This document shows, in pieces, positions 54,250 to 64,000 of a stretch of DNA of 64,000 nucleotides (position 1 is the stretch's first letter; each line of letters begins with the position of its first letter). The notes beneath the pieces were generated by a model, which saw nothing but the letters and a program-made list of their open reading frames with translations, made no database searches and was not told where the DNA came from. Source of the DNA: Galeruca laticollis (taxonomy: Eukaryota; Arthropoda; Insecta; Coleoptera; Chrysomelidae); NCBI GenBank assembly GCA_963921935.1, contig OY998175.1, positions 204,740,655 to 204,804,654 on the forward strand, given 5' to 3'. The position numbers were made by a program, and so were the translations under genes.

Positions 54250-56845
54250 GAGGGCCTTAGTATCAAAGGCGGCAATCTCCACCATGTTCACTTTTGAATA
54301 AAGCGCAAAAAAGTGCTACATCCATATTAGTGTATATTTCACTGCGCGCGTAGTTTCTAATGAAAGAAAATGCTAAACTTCATCGGGTTTTAAGGTCATT
54401 ATGCATAATTTTTTTTTCGAAAAAATTAGAAAAAACGTGATGGGGGATGATGAAGTGTTTGCAATATATTCACGGGTGGAAGAATAACAATATCGAAATT
54501 AATCTGAGAAAACGTATAATCAAAAATATTATTATGAGCATAACAATATTCATTATACAAGTACAGATGGTATTTCTCCAATAAATTCACAGGTTGCTTC
54601 TTCTGTTGCTGTTTCTTCCACGTCTGGCAATGCGTTTTCTTCTTCCTGGCCGGGTTGAGCTGGGTCAAGAGTTTTATTAGAAATAGTAGTTACATAAGAA
54701 CGGAGTTCTTCCATTGATCTCCAAGTAGCCTCAAAGTGTTTTATAAGAAGTTTGCCAACATCTTTCAGCTTCAACATATTCACTTGTTGTAGACCACTTT
54801 TATGATGACAGGGTTAATCATGTGAAGGCTTTTACCCTCTCTTAGGACACTTTTAAAGATTTGCTAATCATTCTGGTAATACAACTAACCTCCAATCAAA
54901 AAATTTCCAGTTTTACATTTCTGTAACAAGAATCGTTTCGTATTCTTGAAAGAAGAATTCCATGTTCCTGTGGGTCTCACCACATTTGAGATGGTTTATT
55001 TCCAACGTTGCAGTTTTCTCCCATTTTTTGATAATAGCTCTATATAGGTTTTTGGCTGCGTTATAACCTCCAAATTTCTGATCTCCTTCTAAATATTACC
55101 GAAAACCGTATCAGTAGGAAGAAATGAATGGCCTACTATTGGAAAAATCACTTCAATATTCTGAATAGGGCCTGGCTCTCTCTCCGATAGCCATTTGCAG
55201 CACATTCCAATTAGAGTCGTATTCTTGTTTTGTCCACTGCAACCATCTGCCACCAGTCTGACTACGGTTACGGTGAGACCAAATTCAATTGTATTGAGCC
55301 TGTCAAACACAGCAGATGAAATTTCATTGGAACCTTTTCCAAATTGATTTTCGGTCCAATAATAGGAAAAAACATTCCCTGAACAATGAAAAAATTGTAC
55401 AGGTACAGTTGATTTGAGTAGTAAGCAGTTTGATCTGGGTCCTTGGGAGTACAAGATTCTTATGGCAATCGAAAGATAATGTTATCAAATTATCCTTAGC
55501 TTCTTTAAGCAACTGAAAAAATGCATTTGCTCTCCGTTTGTGAACATTCTTCTCAATGTTCAAGTTATTCTTCTCCCCCTCATCTCTAGATATCTTAATA
55601 TTCTCGGTGAGTTCTATACACATAAAGCGGAGATTGTACTTCGTATTGAATATCATTCGAAAGTATGACGGCTTCAGCCTTCCTTCTGGAGAACACTGAT
55701 TGTTGTACATTCTTGCTATAGACAAATCCGAAGATAAATATTTTCTCCGGGAAGAAGAACGACAGAAATGAGATTCGATGCTTTTGAACAAATTAATACA
55801 TCTTTGGACATCAATTTGTTTCCCTTCGAACTTTGCTGTTTTTCTGTCGCCTCCTCTTTTTTCTGAAGGTACTTCACCTGTTCTTAGGAACGATTTCATG
55901 ACGTATGTTAGACGATGTTTTGTAATATGTAAAACTGTCAAAAAAGTCTGCTGGCATACAGAAACATGCTCATTTGAAACATTTCTTCTTATAAACCATC
56001 TCACTGAAGTTTATTTTGCTATATGTTGGTAATTTGATGGACGGTGATTGAACATTGCAAAATTTCAAAAGAAATGCAGCCTGACTCATTTTATTAGGTA
56101 TAGCGTAAAATGCGTCATGAAAACTTTTAATGTCTCCCATTGTTGAAGTACTACATTGATAAGCTTCTGTTCTATGCCCACAAGTAGGATATTCTGGCAA
56201 CTCATGTGGAGAATATCTGAAAAAATCATGTCAATATAAGGAAAATTGTTTCCACGAAGTTTCAGAACTCAAAGAATTTACAGTTAATTCCAAAATTTTC
56301 ATAATATACAGACTTAATACACAGTAATATTGCTATCCTACAAAGAATGCTACAAAGTAAACAAACAAACAAAAATGGACATTTTGATCTAACATACCTT
56401 ATCTTTATACGTATCTTTTGCTTCCAAGTAGAGGGCTTTCGAAGCCTTCTACGAGCTTCATTATTTTCAACAGGCGTTGTAACACTTTCCATTCTAATAA
56501 TTATAATTAAATTAAAAAAAAAACTCAACAAACTCAACATTTTCATCGGTAATTAACAAACCGCACTCTAATTATTGCGAACAAAACGAATTGAATTGAC
56601 AATCGGAATCCGAAACAGGTGATTCAGAACGTCACGACAAACTTCTGGCTTCTGATTGGCCAGAACGGAGATTGCTGGGCTTGATTCTCAGGCGACGTTT
56701 CAAAGCAGTTTTATAATAGGTAATAGCCGTTTTCGATACTCGCAAACCACATATTCAGAAAGAGCGCGAAAAACTCAAAAATATCCTGTATTTAATTCAA
56801 TTTCGTTCGAAAGTGGGGATTGCCGCCTTTGATAGTAGGGCCCTC
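54250..56845 (-). mobile_element. DUF7869-type DNA transposon with 34-bp TIRs and 4-bp ACCA target duplication
   Basis: The left end GAGGGCCTTAGTATCAAAGG (continuing CGGCAATCTCCAC) and the right end, its imperfect reverse complement (GTGGGGATTGCCGCCTTTGA and on to GGGCCCTC), define TIRs of about 34 bases. ACCA occurs directly outside both ends (54246-54249 and 56846-56849). The only gene inside is a minus-strand DUF7869-like gene. A 4-bp duplication is characteristic of the Sola superfamily; assignment to Sola is my inference. The element is about 2.6 kb. Confidence 0.8.
54430..56492 (-). pseudogene. DUF7869-like putative transposase gene 2, one intron, frameshifted
   Basis: Exon 1 starts at ATG 56490-56492 (MESVTTPVENNEARRRLRKP...KIRIKIR). 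A 181-bp intron follows (56397-56217; donor AAG then GTATGT, acceptor TTTTTTCAG). Exon 2 has ELPEYPTCGHRTEAYQCS, KMSQAAFLLKFC, a frame change, then VLHITKHRLTYVMKSFLRTG, EKRGGDRKTAKFEGKQID, SIESHFCRSSSRRKYLSSDL and LITLSFDCHKNLVLPR. After a second frame change come FSYYWTENQFGKGSNEISSA, VRLVADGCSGQNKNTTLIGM and PIVGHSFLPTDTVFGNI. The Asp residues in LSFDCHKN, VADGCSGQNK and FLPTDTVFG are possible DDD-type catalytic positions. The C-terminus is acidic. Confidence 0.72.
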
Positions 56846-56999
56846 ACCAATAACGAAACATTGATGCGTATTGGGTGCGTATTTTATTAAACTTCCAGAA
56901 AAAAAATGATTACAGTAATTTGTTGCAAAGAAACAATGCAAGCATTTTCGCAAAAGAGTAGCAACATGTATAGTTATTTGACACATTGTACAGATGTAT

Positions 57000-57426
57000 A
57001 GTTATTGGTTATCATTTTTATAGTTATTGGACAATATTTTGTTGATATTTTGTAAGGTATTAATAAGTAAGTATACGTTCTACCATGATGTCTGTGATCT
57101 ATACCTAACCTTTCAATTACACACTAAAAATTGCCTTTTGTTTGACGAATATACATTTCCTATCTTCATCTATTTCTTTGGCATCTTCTTCAGTATCTGC
57201 AGACATTCTTACTCCTTCTTCTAATCTATCTACACCATTCTATGATTATACGTCTCCTTGTTCAAGTTCTTCTCTACCTACATCACCATTTGATTGTTTG
57301 TTGTTCCATTCCTTCTATCATATTTACATTCCCCTTCGAATTGACGCCTTGCCTAATTTCTTATATTCTATCATCATCATCCTTCGATTGGTTAACCCCT
57401 TCCTCTTCTTCCTCCCCTTCTTCTTC
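57000..57426. other. 3' region of pogo 2 with repeated AGTTATT(G/T)GAC motifs
   Basis: Three direct copies of a TATAGTTATT(G/T)G motif lie at about 56970-57030, matching CAGTTATTGGACAC at the element's left tip (54189). These may be subterminal transposase-binding repeats. The rest reads on the minus strand as an acidic decayed tail (EEEGEEEEG), and no separate gene is seen. Confidence 0.45.
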
Positions 57427-58260
57427 TTAAATACTTTCGTTGTCACTCTCGGATTCTGCCTTATAACATATGTCACATAGAAAGGAATCGTTATCATCAG
57501 AGTCGGGAATACGTTGTCTGTGAATTGGTGGGATGCTCGATTGGTGAGATAACTTCTTACAAGAATCGCACGGGACCTAATTGCTTTTTTTTATAATTTT
57601 AACACAAATATAACATTCTGGTGATAGGTGGAAACTTGGTTTTTGACGAGATTTTGATGGTTTTCTTTTGAGTATTAATTAACTTTATTTGTTGTTTTGC
57701 CTGGTTGAGTTCCTCGTACTGTTTCCTCTTCTTTGCTCTCTGTTCATCTGCATCTTTCTTTAGAGCACGTTTCCTATTTTTCTGTTCTTCTACCTCTTTC
57801 TTCATAGCACGTTTCGCTGCCTGCAGTTCCTTATATTTGCTACAAGTTTTGCATATGGCATCCCTTCAGTTTCACATTTTACTTTACGTTTAGGAACCTC
57901 TGGCCAGGCAAGGAATTGGGCAATAAGGACAAATTTATTAATAGCAAGATTTGGAAACACATTAATAACTGAAATTGTACTTGGCTGGTCAGTAGAAATA
58001 ATCATTTCTGCATCCGCAGCTGTTATGTAGTGACTAGTTGGGACAAATTTGTTTATAGCAGAATTTGAAACAACATTCACTACTGTACTTGTAGATGGCT
58101 GGTCAGTAGACATAATAATTTCTGCATCCGCAGCTGTTGTGTAGTCACTAGTTGGGACAAATTTGTTATTAGAAGCATTTGAAACCACATTTACAACTGT
58201 ACTTGTAGTTGGCTGGTCAGTAGACATAATTATTTCTGCATCCACAGCTGTTGTGTATTC
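57427..58260 (-). pseudogene. Pogo-like transposase 2, C-terminal region with 38-residue repeats and Cys cluster
   Basis: From 58245 three tandem ~38-residue repeats of the form ADAEIIMSTDQP...NKFVPTS are encoded (DNA period 114). Then AWPEVPKRKVKCETE follows, and a Lys/Glu/Arg-rich helix (NRKRALKKDADEQRAKKRKQ) after a frame change. The end has a Cys cluster (CYICVKIIKK, PCDSCKKLSHQ, FLCDICYKAESES) up to a stop at 57427. Some pogo-type transposases end in similar zinc clusters, as pogo 1 does in this window. Confidence 0.65.
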
Positions 58261-58678
58261 ACTAGTTAAGTCATTATTAGCTAAGGTGGTTAACTAATTT
58301 TGTGGCGAGTCTTCGTTAGACACGTTAATAATTTATTTTTCAAAATATTGCCATATTCATAACACGGCAAAGAATCATCGTTGTTACTCGTGACCCGAAT
58401 TTCTTCCAAGCTTTCAAATTGTCTAATTTTTTCATTTCCAACAATGTTTTGAAACGTTACTGCATTGCAGTGTTTTGTTCTTGTTCGTGGCCATTTATTT
58501 TATTTTTCGCACTTCCTAAATCTATATCGTCTGCATCCAGTGGATAAAGGCCACACACTTTAAAACCGTTAACTCATATTTCTGGTTTAGTACTGAAATG
58601 CACAACCTTTTGTAGTAACGGTGCAAAGCAAATCTTTGTTAGATGTTGCCCACGATGATCCACCTACCATTTAATTAC
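58261..58678 (-). other. Decayed linker region of pogo 2
   Basis: About 400 bases between the DDE domain and the C-terminal repeats. Short frames on the minus strand only, with no motif that I can name. Confidence 0.35.
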
Positions 58679-59050
58679 CTATTTTCGCCAAGCTAATTTG
58701 ATGGGTCTAAAGGCAGCTACATCTGCTGGTTGAAGTACGCGGGTGACATAAGGATATAACGCAATAACTCCAATTTCTAGTTCAGTACAGAGAACGCTAA
58801 ATTTATAGGTAAAATTAGATTTATGGCCATTACCGAATAATATCACCGGTAGTGGTATAACTTGTCGAACTAAATAGGGGTGGAAAACCAGTGAAATATA
58901 TTCATAGACTGTTTCAGCAGTCATCCACCCATTTTCGTTACGGCCAATTCCCCAATCGACTCGACCGGAGTCATATATTTTTTATAGGGATACATGTTGA
59001 TCCGCTTGCCGAAAATGAAAAGATAACAGTTATTTTTATCTTCTAGTAAT
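58679..59050 (-). pseudogene. Pogo-like transposase 2, DDE domain second half
   Basis: KITVIFSFSASGSTCIPIKN restarts the pogo sequence after the Penelope insertion. Then NGWMTAETVYEYISLVFHPY and PLPVILFGNGHKSN follow, where the second catalytic Asp reads Asn. LYPYVTRVLQPADVAAFRPI holds the last Asp. A TGA and a TAA near 58985-58940 and a frame change are visible. Confidence 0.8.
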
Positions 59051-59300
59051 TTTCTTACAAGTACTAAACATTCTTTAGGAGGAATTTTAGTAAACATATT
59101 AGTAACGTCAAATGAAATAGGCTTAGCTTCATCTGACGATGATATTCAGTTATCGAAACAATTGTCAATTTTTTAGAATTTTTAATATTATTCATTATAT
59201 TGTGGAATTAGCTAGAAACGTTGAGTTTCATTGAAAACACTAATATGAGTAGATTCCACGAAGTAAGGATCGAGACAGTTAATTTCATAACAGTTATATT
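59050..59300 (-). mobile_element. Penelope-like RT fragment inserted in pogo 2
   Basis: The pogo frame is interrupted. The sequences ATATAACTGTTATG and AATAACTGTTATC bracket the insert, like a target duplication of about 12 bases. Inside, PISFDVTNMFTKIPPKECL and VLVRKLLE match the early RT palm of Penelope-like elements on the minus strand. It is truncated at both ends. Confidence 0.65.
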
Positions 59301-60110
59301 CTTCTTTGATGATCCGTGATCAATGGTGCATACATGTTTACCTTTGGTGCCAAAACTTTACCGGTTGCTGGACATCCTGGAAACCCGTTTCATTCCCGTT
59401 GAATATTCGACGAGGATCTTTCATTACATCTTGAAGATTTTTTCCTTTATATAATCCTGAATTTCAGAAAACCATTTTCGAATATCCGCTTCAGAAATAC
59501 AAAAACTTGCTGTAGTAAATGCTTCACTTGGTTCTCTCTGTAATTTCAGAATGTCTTCTTAAAAACGCCTATAAAAACTTTACATATGCTACTCAAGCAA
59601 ATAATAAATAAGTTACTATCCAAAGTAAATAAATTTATACATAGCGTATTACATTTAGCCATCCTTCTCCAGGACGAATATTCCTGAATGGAATGAGTCG
59701 TGAATGTGTTGTTAGGTAACTTCTCACACTAGAAACAATGTCATCCCTTTTCTTTGGAAACTCGTTCTTAGCGAGGCCTACAATCCATCTAGAATACGGA
59801 ATAAAATAAAGTTGTAGTACAGTGAGTGCCTTCATGTCCTAAATATACAATCCGGAATAATAACAACAAAAAGAAAAATGCCGCTTACTCGACTAACGTA
59901 CTTACTTCTGCACTTGTAATAATAGGTGAAGGCCCACGAGTCCGATTGTGATCGGGGTTTTCATATTTAAACTTAATGTGTTGATTTTGGTAACCCGTAT
60001 TCTTTGCGACAGCTCGAAGTGAACTAGTACTACTTTATAATTCATTAACTGCTTTATCCACTGTAGCTGAATCATAACCATCCAATTTTTTAAATATGCC
60101 ATGGTACGAC
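59300..60110 (-). pseudogene. Pogo-like transposase 2, N-terminal HTH and start of DDE, two introns
   Basis: From about 60110 the first HTH reads MSYHGIFKKLDGYDSATVDK (TAA follows) and SLRAVAKNTGYQNQHIKFKY. An intron (59905-59839, GAA then GTAAGT; ATATTTAG) leads to RWIVGLAKNEFPKKRDDIVS and NIRPGEGWLN. A second intron (59652-59569) joins to AFLRRHSEITER. Then ISEADIRKWFSEIQDYIKGK and PRRIFNGNETGF follow, with Asn in place of the first catalytic Asp. A one-base frame change occurs near 59540. The gene is dead but its exon structure is well preserved. Confidence 0.8.
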
Positions 60111-60365
60111 ATATGCACCTTATGGCAGTTAACTTGTTAAATTCCATCCTCTTTTAAGTGAATGATATTTAAAAACATAGCATCGCAGTTGAAGATTCAC
60201 AAAATAAGTTGAAAACAAAACAATTATTCAATTACCGCCACATAGCAACCGCTAAAATTTCATTAGACATCGTCTTCCCTTTCAAATGATACTAAGTTTG
60301 TCAAAATCCATGAAACGGAACCAATGTTATAACAGTTTTATTGAGTCAGTTTTCCCACTCACCCC

Positions 60366-60539
60366 TACTAGTTATTTTACATGATAGGGGAAAAGTACTG
60401 CTGCAAATTTACGTAAAAGGATTTACCGGTGTGTATTTCCGGACCGTATTATTTGAATTTTCGTTTTAGTTTATTCCTGGCAATCGGCCAACATTAATAG
60501 TTAAAAATAAAGAGATTTTTTGTATTGTTTACATTATTT
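60366..60539. other. Unassigned spacer
   Basis: Between the right end of pogo 2 and the 3' end of the Penelope piece. Nothing recognisable. Confidence 0.3.
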
Positions 60540-61875
60540 ATTTTATTTTCTCAAAGACGTACGTTTCGGTGTATTGCCATTATCAAGTATTTCTTTTTCT
60601 CTGTAGTGAATAATGTGTTACTTAATTATAATACAAATAACAATAAAAAGATAAGACAAAATCAATTTAAAACAATGAGCTATTAAAATTTACACATTAT
60701 AAATCGGCTGTCCACTGTGGACATTGCGTTCTAAAATATTTTAGAATAAAATAAAGTTATTCGAACCTGTCTGATTTATAAAATGATCAACAAAACACAC
60801 GAATAATATTCATAGGCGGGTAAGATGCAAAACACCTACAGCTACTCTATCAAATGGTTGTATATTTTTGGGAGACTTTGAATGTCCGTCTTAATTGAAT
60901 TTTTGTCCTTTTTGATATGAATCATTTCTTTGACTTTACGTTTATTTCTGTTTTCTTCTTTGTCTAAAATTTGAATGTTTTAAAAATCAAAACTATGATG
61001 GTTTTCGATTGCGTGTTTTGGAAGGTCTGTGGAATGTTCATTCTTGGTTTTTTTGTTGCATTTGTGATGATAAATTCTGTTATGTAGGTATTGAGACGTT
61101 TGACCCACGTATTCACCATGGCAATCTTCACATTTGACATTATACACTACATTACATTGTTTGAATTTTTCGGTATTCGGTTAAAGTTTTGTGAAAAAGT
61201 TCTTGATATAATTATTAGGTTTGTGCGCCACATTCATATTATTTTTACTCAACAGCCCTAGAATTTTTTCTGATGCACTTTGTACCTATGGTAAACTGAT
61301 GTATGCTTCGGTTGAGATATTATTACTAGAGTTATAAGTACTTCTATTGTTTGTTTTCCTTGCATTATTATTGTTATAAATTTTATATATTCGTTTTTTT
61401 ATTATAGGATTGTGAAAGCTTTCTGGATATTCATTACTTTGTAAAACTTCTTTAATCTTCTTCAAATTATCAGGTCTGTTATTAGTATGTGGGAATTTTA
61501 GGGCTCTGTCTGTAAGGATATTAAAAACACTTATTTTGTATGTGATTTCACTCAGTTTTATCGTTATGATTATATTTAACTGTTATATCCGAAAGGTATA
61601 TTAGTTTTTTCGACATCTTTCTCAAAAGTAAATCATATTATGAGGTGACAGTTGTTAAATTTTTTAAGTGTATAATCTAACTTGGATGCTAGTATCCATA
61701 GAAGGCAGTCATCAACGTATCTTTTATAAAAATTTGGAGCATAATTTAATTGATTTATAACGGTATTTTATAAATCTTCCATTAATAGACTTTCTATGAT
61801 TGCTGCAATTGGTGATCTCCTGGCTATACCATAAATTTGTAAACAAAAATTAATCATTATATTTAAAATATGGCG
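60540..61875 (-). mobile_element. Penelope-like element, 5'-truncated, RT end and GIY-YIG endonuclease
   Basis: The minus strand reads first the RT end (CLQIYGIARRSPIAAIIESL, then the catalytic FYKRYVDDCLLWILASKLDY, 61860-61680). A decayed linker follows, then a GIY-YIG nuclease (VVYNVKCEDCHGEYVGQTSQ, YLHNRIYHHK, KVKEMIHIKK; 61180-60880). Penelope elements join an RT to a GIY-YIG nuclease in this order. The sequence ACGTTTCGGTGTATTGCCAT near 60560 resembles the terminal repeats common in these elements. Stops and frame changes are present throughout. Confidence 0.82.
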
Positions 61876-62438
61876 AATTCAAACACAACAACGTGGCTTC
61901 TATAAATTCATTTGAGGGAAGAGAAGTATATTTATTTATTTCTAGTCATCGATTTTTATACAAGTTATTCCTAGCCCACTATGCAAATAAATATTACAGT
62001 TATGTTAATTCAACATCACATTGTGATAATGTTCTTCCTTTTTTTCCTCTTGTCTTCATCACATGCACATCTATACAACCGCTTATGCCCAGCTTGTGGC
62101 TGTTAACTTTTGTGATGTTTCAACTTAACTTCTCAGCGATGTTAAAGCGCTGCCTTTTTACATTAATGTGATGTTACTAGAACTTCCTCAAAAGGAAGTC
62201 TTTATAACGAACTAAAAACAACATTTTGTTACATTCTGAAATGCCTTTTAACATCTTGTCGATGTTAATGCAATGTCTAAAAAATAACATCTTATCAATG
62301 ATCTAAATGCGACATTTCAAAAACAATACAGTGTATTCTCGTAGATGATGTATGGACATTACATAAACCTCTAAATAATATACCTCAAAACATTCTGGAT
62401 GACATCCTATAGATGTTTCTGTGCCTAATCAGCAAATA
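61876..62438. other. No gene recognised; short AACATC/GATGTT inverted motifs
   Basis: Contains repeated short AACATC and GATGTT words in both orientations (for example AACATCACATTGTGATAATG at about 62011), as in MITE debris. A 92-codon ORF at 61893 has no domain and overlaps these motifs. Confidence 0.35.
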
Positions 62439-63495
62439 CAGGGTGAACAACTAAGAACGCCGGCTGTCGGCCATATTTCAAAAAATAGTCATAGTACAAC
62501 TTTAAAAAAATACCTTCAGGAAAATGACCCTGAAAAACCACTGGAAAATATTTTTGAGTTCCCAAAATATCTCCTATGGGGTGGAATGAGCACTTAAAAA
62601 CATAATACTGTGATTATCTCCAAAAAAGACATACTAAACGTATCCTAGAAATACAACGTTTGAATTACTGTTGAAATTATGAAAAAATGTATTTAGGGAC
62701 TTTTTGTCGTTATTGTTCAAGTAAGGGGTGAGGGAAGGTTCAACCCGAACAACAAATGTCGTTACACTTTTTTTCTTAATTGACAACCATGTTTTTGGCT
62801 TCATTTGAAAGAGTTTTTCCTTTTTAATAAGAAATGCTTAACAAAAATAACAAAATTGGCCAATTTTGTCAACGCTTTGATAAAAGTCCACAATTTTCCC
62901 ATTTTTCTCAAAAATTTCAAATGTAATGAGGCGTTTTTCAAATTCTAATGTGAAGGGGTTAAAAAAATAGGAATCTATTCCTATATCTTGGAATAGATTC
63001 CTATTTTTTAACCCCTTTTCATCAGATTTACAATATCAGATATAAAAATTTAAAAAATGCATCAATTTACATTTGAAATTTCCGAGTGGATACAAAATTA
63101 TCTAATTTTGCTATCAATCTTATTAAACAGAAAAACTTCTAAACGCAGCTAAAATCATTAATATCGGTTAAAAAACGAAAAAGGTATACATTTGTTCATA
63201 GGTTTGAACCTTTCCCACCCATTATTCTTCAAATAATGGCAAAAAATCTCCTTAATTAAATTTATTCATAATCTCATCAAGATTTCAAAAATTGTATTTT
63301 TAGGACACCTTTAGTATGTTTTTTTGGAGTATTATGTTTTCGAGTGTTCATTCCACCCCTAGCGGATATTTTAGAGGCTGCAAAATATTTTCTAGCAATT
63401 TTTCAGGATCCCTTACCTAAAGGGAATTTCTTGAAAGTTGTACCAAGATTCTTTTCTGAGATGTGGCCTATAGTCGTTCTTAGTTGCTCATCCTG
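62439..63495. mobile_element. Foldback MITE with TA target duplication
   Basis: Starts CAGGGTGAACAACTAAGAAC and ends with the near reverse complement GTTCTTAGTTGCTCATCCTG, flanked by TA at 62437-62438 and 63496-63497. The two halves are diverged inverted copies that meet in a strong hairpin at about 62954-63017 (AAAATAGGAATCTATTCC stem, ATCTT loop). It has no coding capacity. The TA duplication and CAGGGTG ends suggest mobilisation by a mariner-type transposase. Confidence 0.85.
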
Positions 63496-63497
63496 TA

Positions 63498-64000
63498 CAT
63501 TTGAAATAAAATAGCAAAAAAGCAACAAAGGATTTAAAACATTTATTCACTATTAATGAACAGTACAGTAAATTTGAAAAAAAACAGGTACAAAATTAGA
63601 AAAAAAATATCTTGTCCAGCAATCCAACCTAAAAAAAAACAGAATTGTGTAAGCATATTACATATCAAGTCTGGGAAGTGGAAACTATTGAACACATTCA
63701 GTGAAAGCAAGAAATAAAAAAGGGTATATTAATCCGTAGTTACCATAACGTAACATACTTTGAAACTGAATTAATAAAAGTTTAACGGATACACATACAT
63801 TACAGCTAGTTTACAGAATTTATTATAATAGTTTTTCAATCATATTAAAACTAATAAAAATTTTACACCATAAAGATTTAATGAAACATTACGTTACATC
63901 AACAGAAATCCAATCTGATTAAATAAAATTCTATCGTTTACTTACGGTTACTTTTTTCGAGTGCCTCAACCATTCCATAACTTACACTTCAAAATCCTTA
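63498..64000. other. No gene recognised
   Basis: AT-rich right edge of the window. I see no ORF, repeat or motif in it. Confidence 0.4.

Larger units (their letters stand above)
54181..60365 (-). mobile_element. Pogo-like DNA transposon 2, host of two further insertions
   Basis: The left end GGGTGAACCGGACAGTTATT and the right end (GGGGTGAGTGGGAAAACTGA on the minus strand) are weak inverted repeats, each next to TA (54179-54180 and 60366-60367). A minus-strand pogo-type gene spans 60110-57427. A DUF7869-type transposon (54250-56845) sits in its 3' flank and a Penelope fragment (59050-59300) in its DDE domain. The ends are less certain than for pogo 1. Confidence 0.6.

Noticed and set aside
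57142..57480. Ser/Pro/Phe-rich plus-strand ORFs
   Set aside because: Antisense of the acidic tail of pogo 2 (GAA/GAG runs read backwards).
61893..62171. 92-codon plus-strand ORF next to the Penelope piece
   Set aside because: Overlaps short inverted AACATC/GATGTT motifs and shows no domain.

Overview
The window is eukaryotic and almost certainly insect: AT-rich, full of (TA)n tracts, and built almost entirely of insect-type transposable elements (TEs), many with small spliceosomal introns. I found no convincing host gene, rRNA, intact tRNA or CRISPR array. It reads as a heterochromatin-like TE graveyard with nested insertions. All reading was by eye, so family names rest on visible motifs and not on database searches.

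Layout. 1-5300: a minus-strand I/R1-type non-LTR retrotransposon whose only visible coding lesion is one stop codon in ORF2. 5941-6720: a ~173-bp tandem repeat. 6829-7364, 11860-12960 and 33441-34019: collinear pieces of an old plus-strand Gypsy element (gag start, gag end plus protease, RT), separated by later insertions. 7436-9165 and 11209-11406: a minus-strand piggyBac pseudogene. 16320-17098: a Harbinger remnant. 17258-19702: a mariner-type element with ~437-bp terminal inverted repeats (TIRs). 19860-20822: a 350-bp satellite with (TA)n. 20881-32116: a young, nearly complete Gypsy-type LTR retrotransposon with 2.75-kb LTRs (~1% apart) inserted in (TA)n. 32661-33391: a foldback element.

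34120-35773 holds a decayed gene of an insect repeat family (DUF7869/Sola-like in my recollection). 37053-46851 is an errantivirus-type element with 4-bp target duplications and 225-bp LTRs. It keeps gag, the start of protease and env but has lost the rest of pol, and a full-length non-LTR element (37438-43319, 13-bp target duplications), itself holding a MITE, has inserted into its env. 47244-53012 is a pogo-like transposon containing a piggyBac (48134-51393), which contains another piggyBac-derived fragment. 53130-54115 is a second mariner-type pseudogene. 54181-60365 is a second pogo-like transposon containing a complete-ended DUF7869-type DNA transposon (54250-56845; TIRs and ACCA target duplications) and a Penelope RT fragment. 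60540-61875 is a Penelope piece with GIY-YIG endonuclease. 62439-63495 is a foldback MITE.

Functionally the genes do not form a pathway. They are independent selfish elements (RT/RNase H/endonuclease, integrase or DDE/DDD transposases), nearly all inactivated by stops, frameshifts or loss of catalytic Asp. The points of most interest are the DUF7869-type gene caught inside a bounded DNA transposon, an array of primer-binding-site-like repeats at the LTR end of the young retrotransposon, and the pol-deleted errantivirus.
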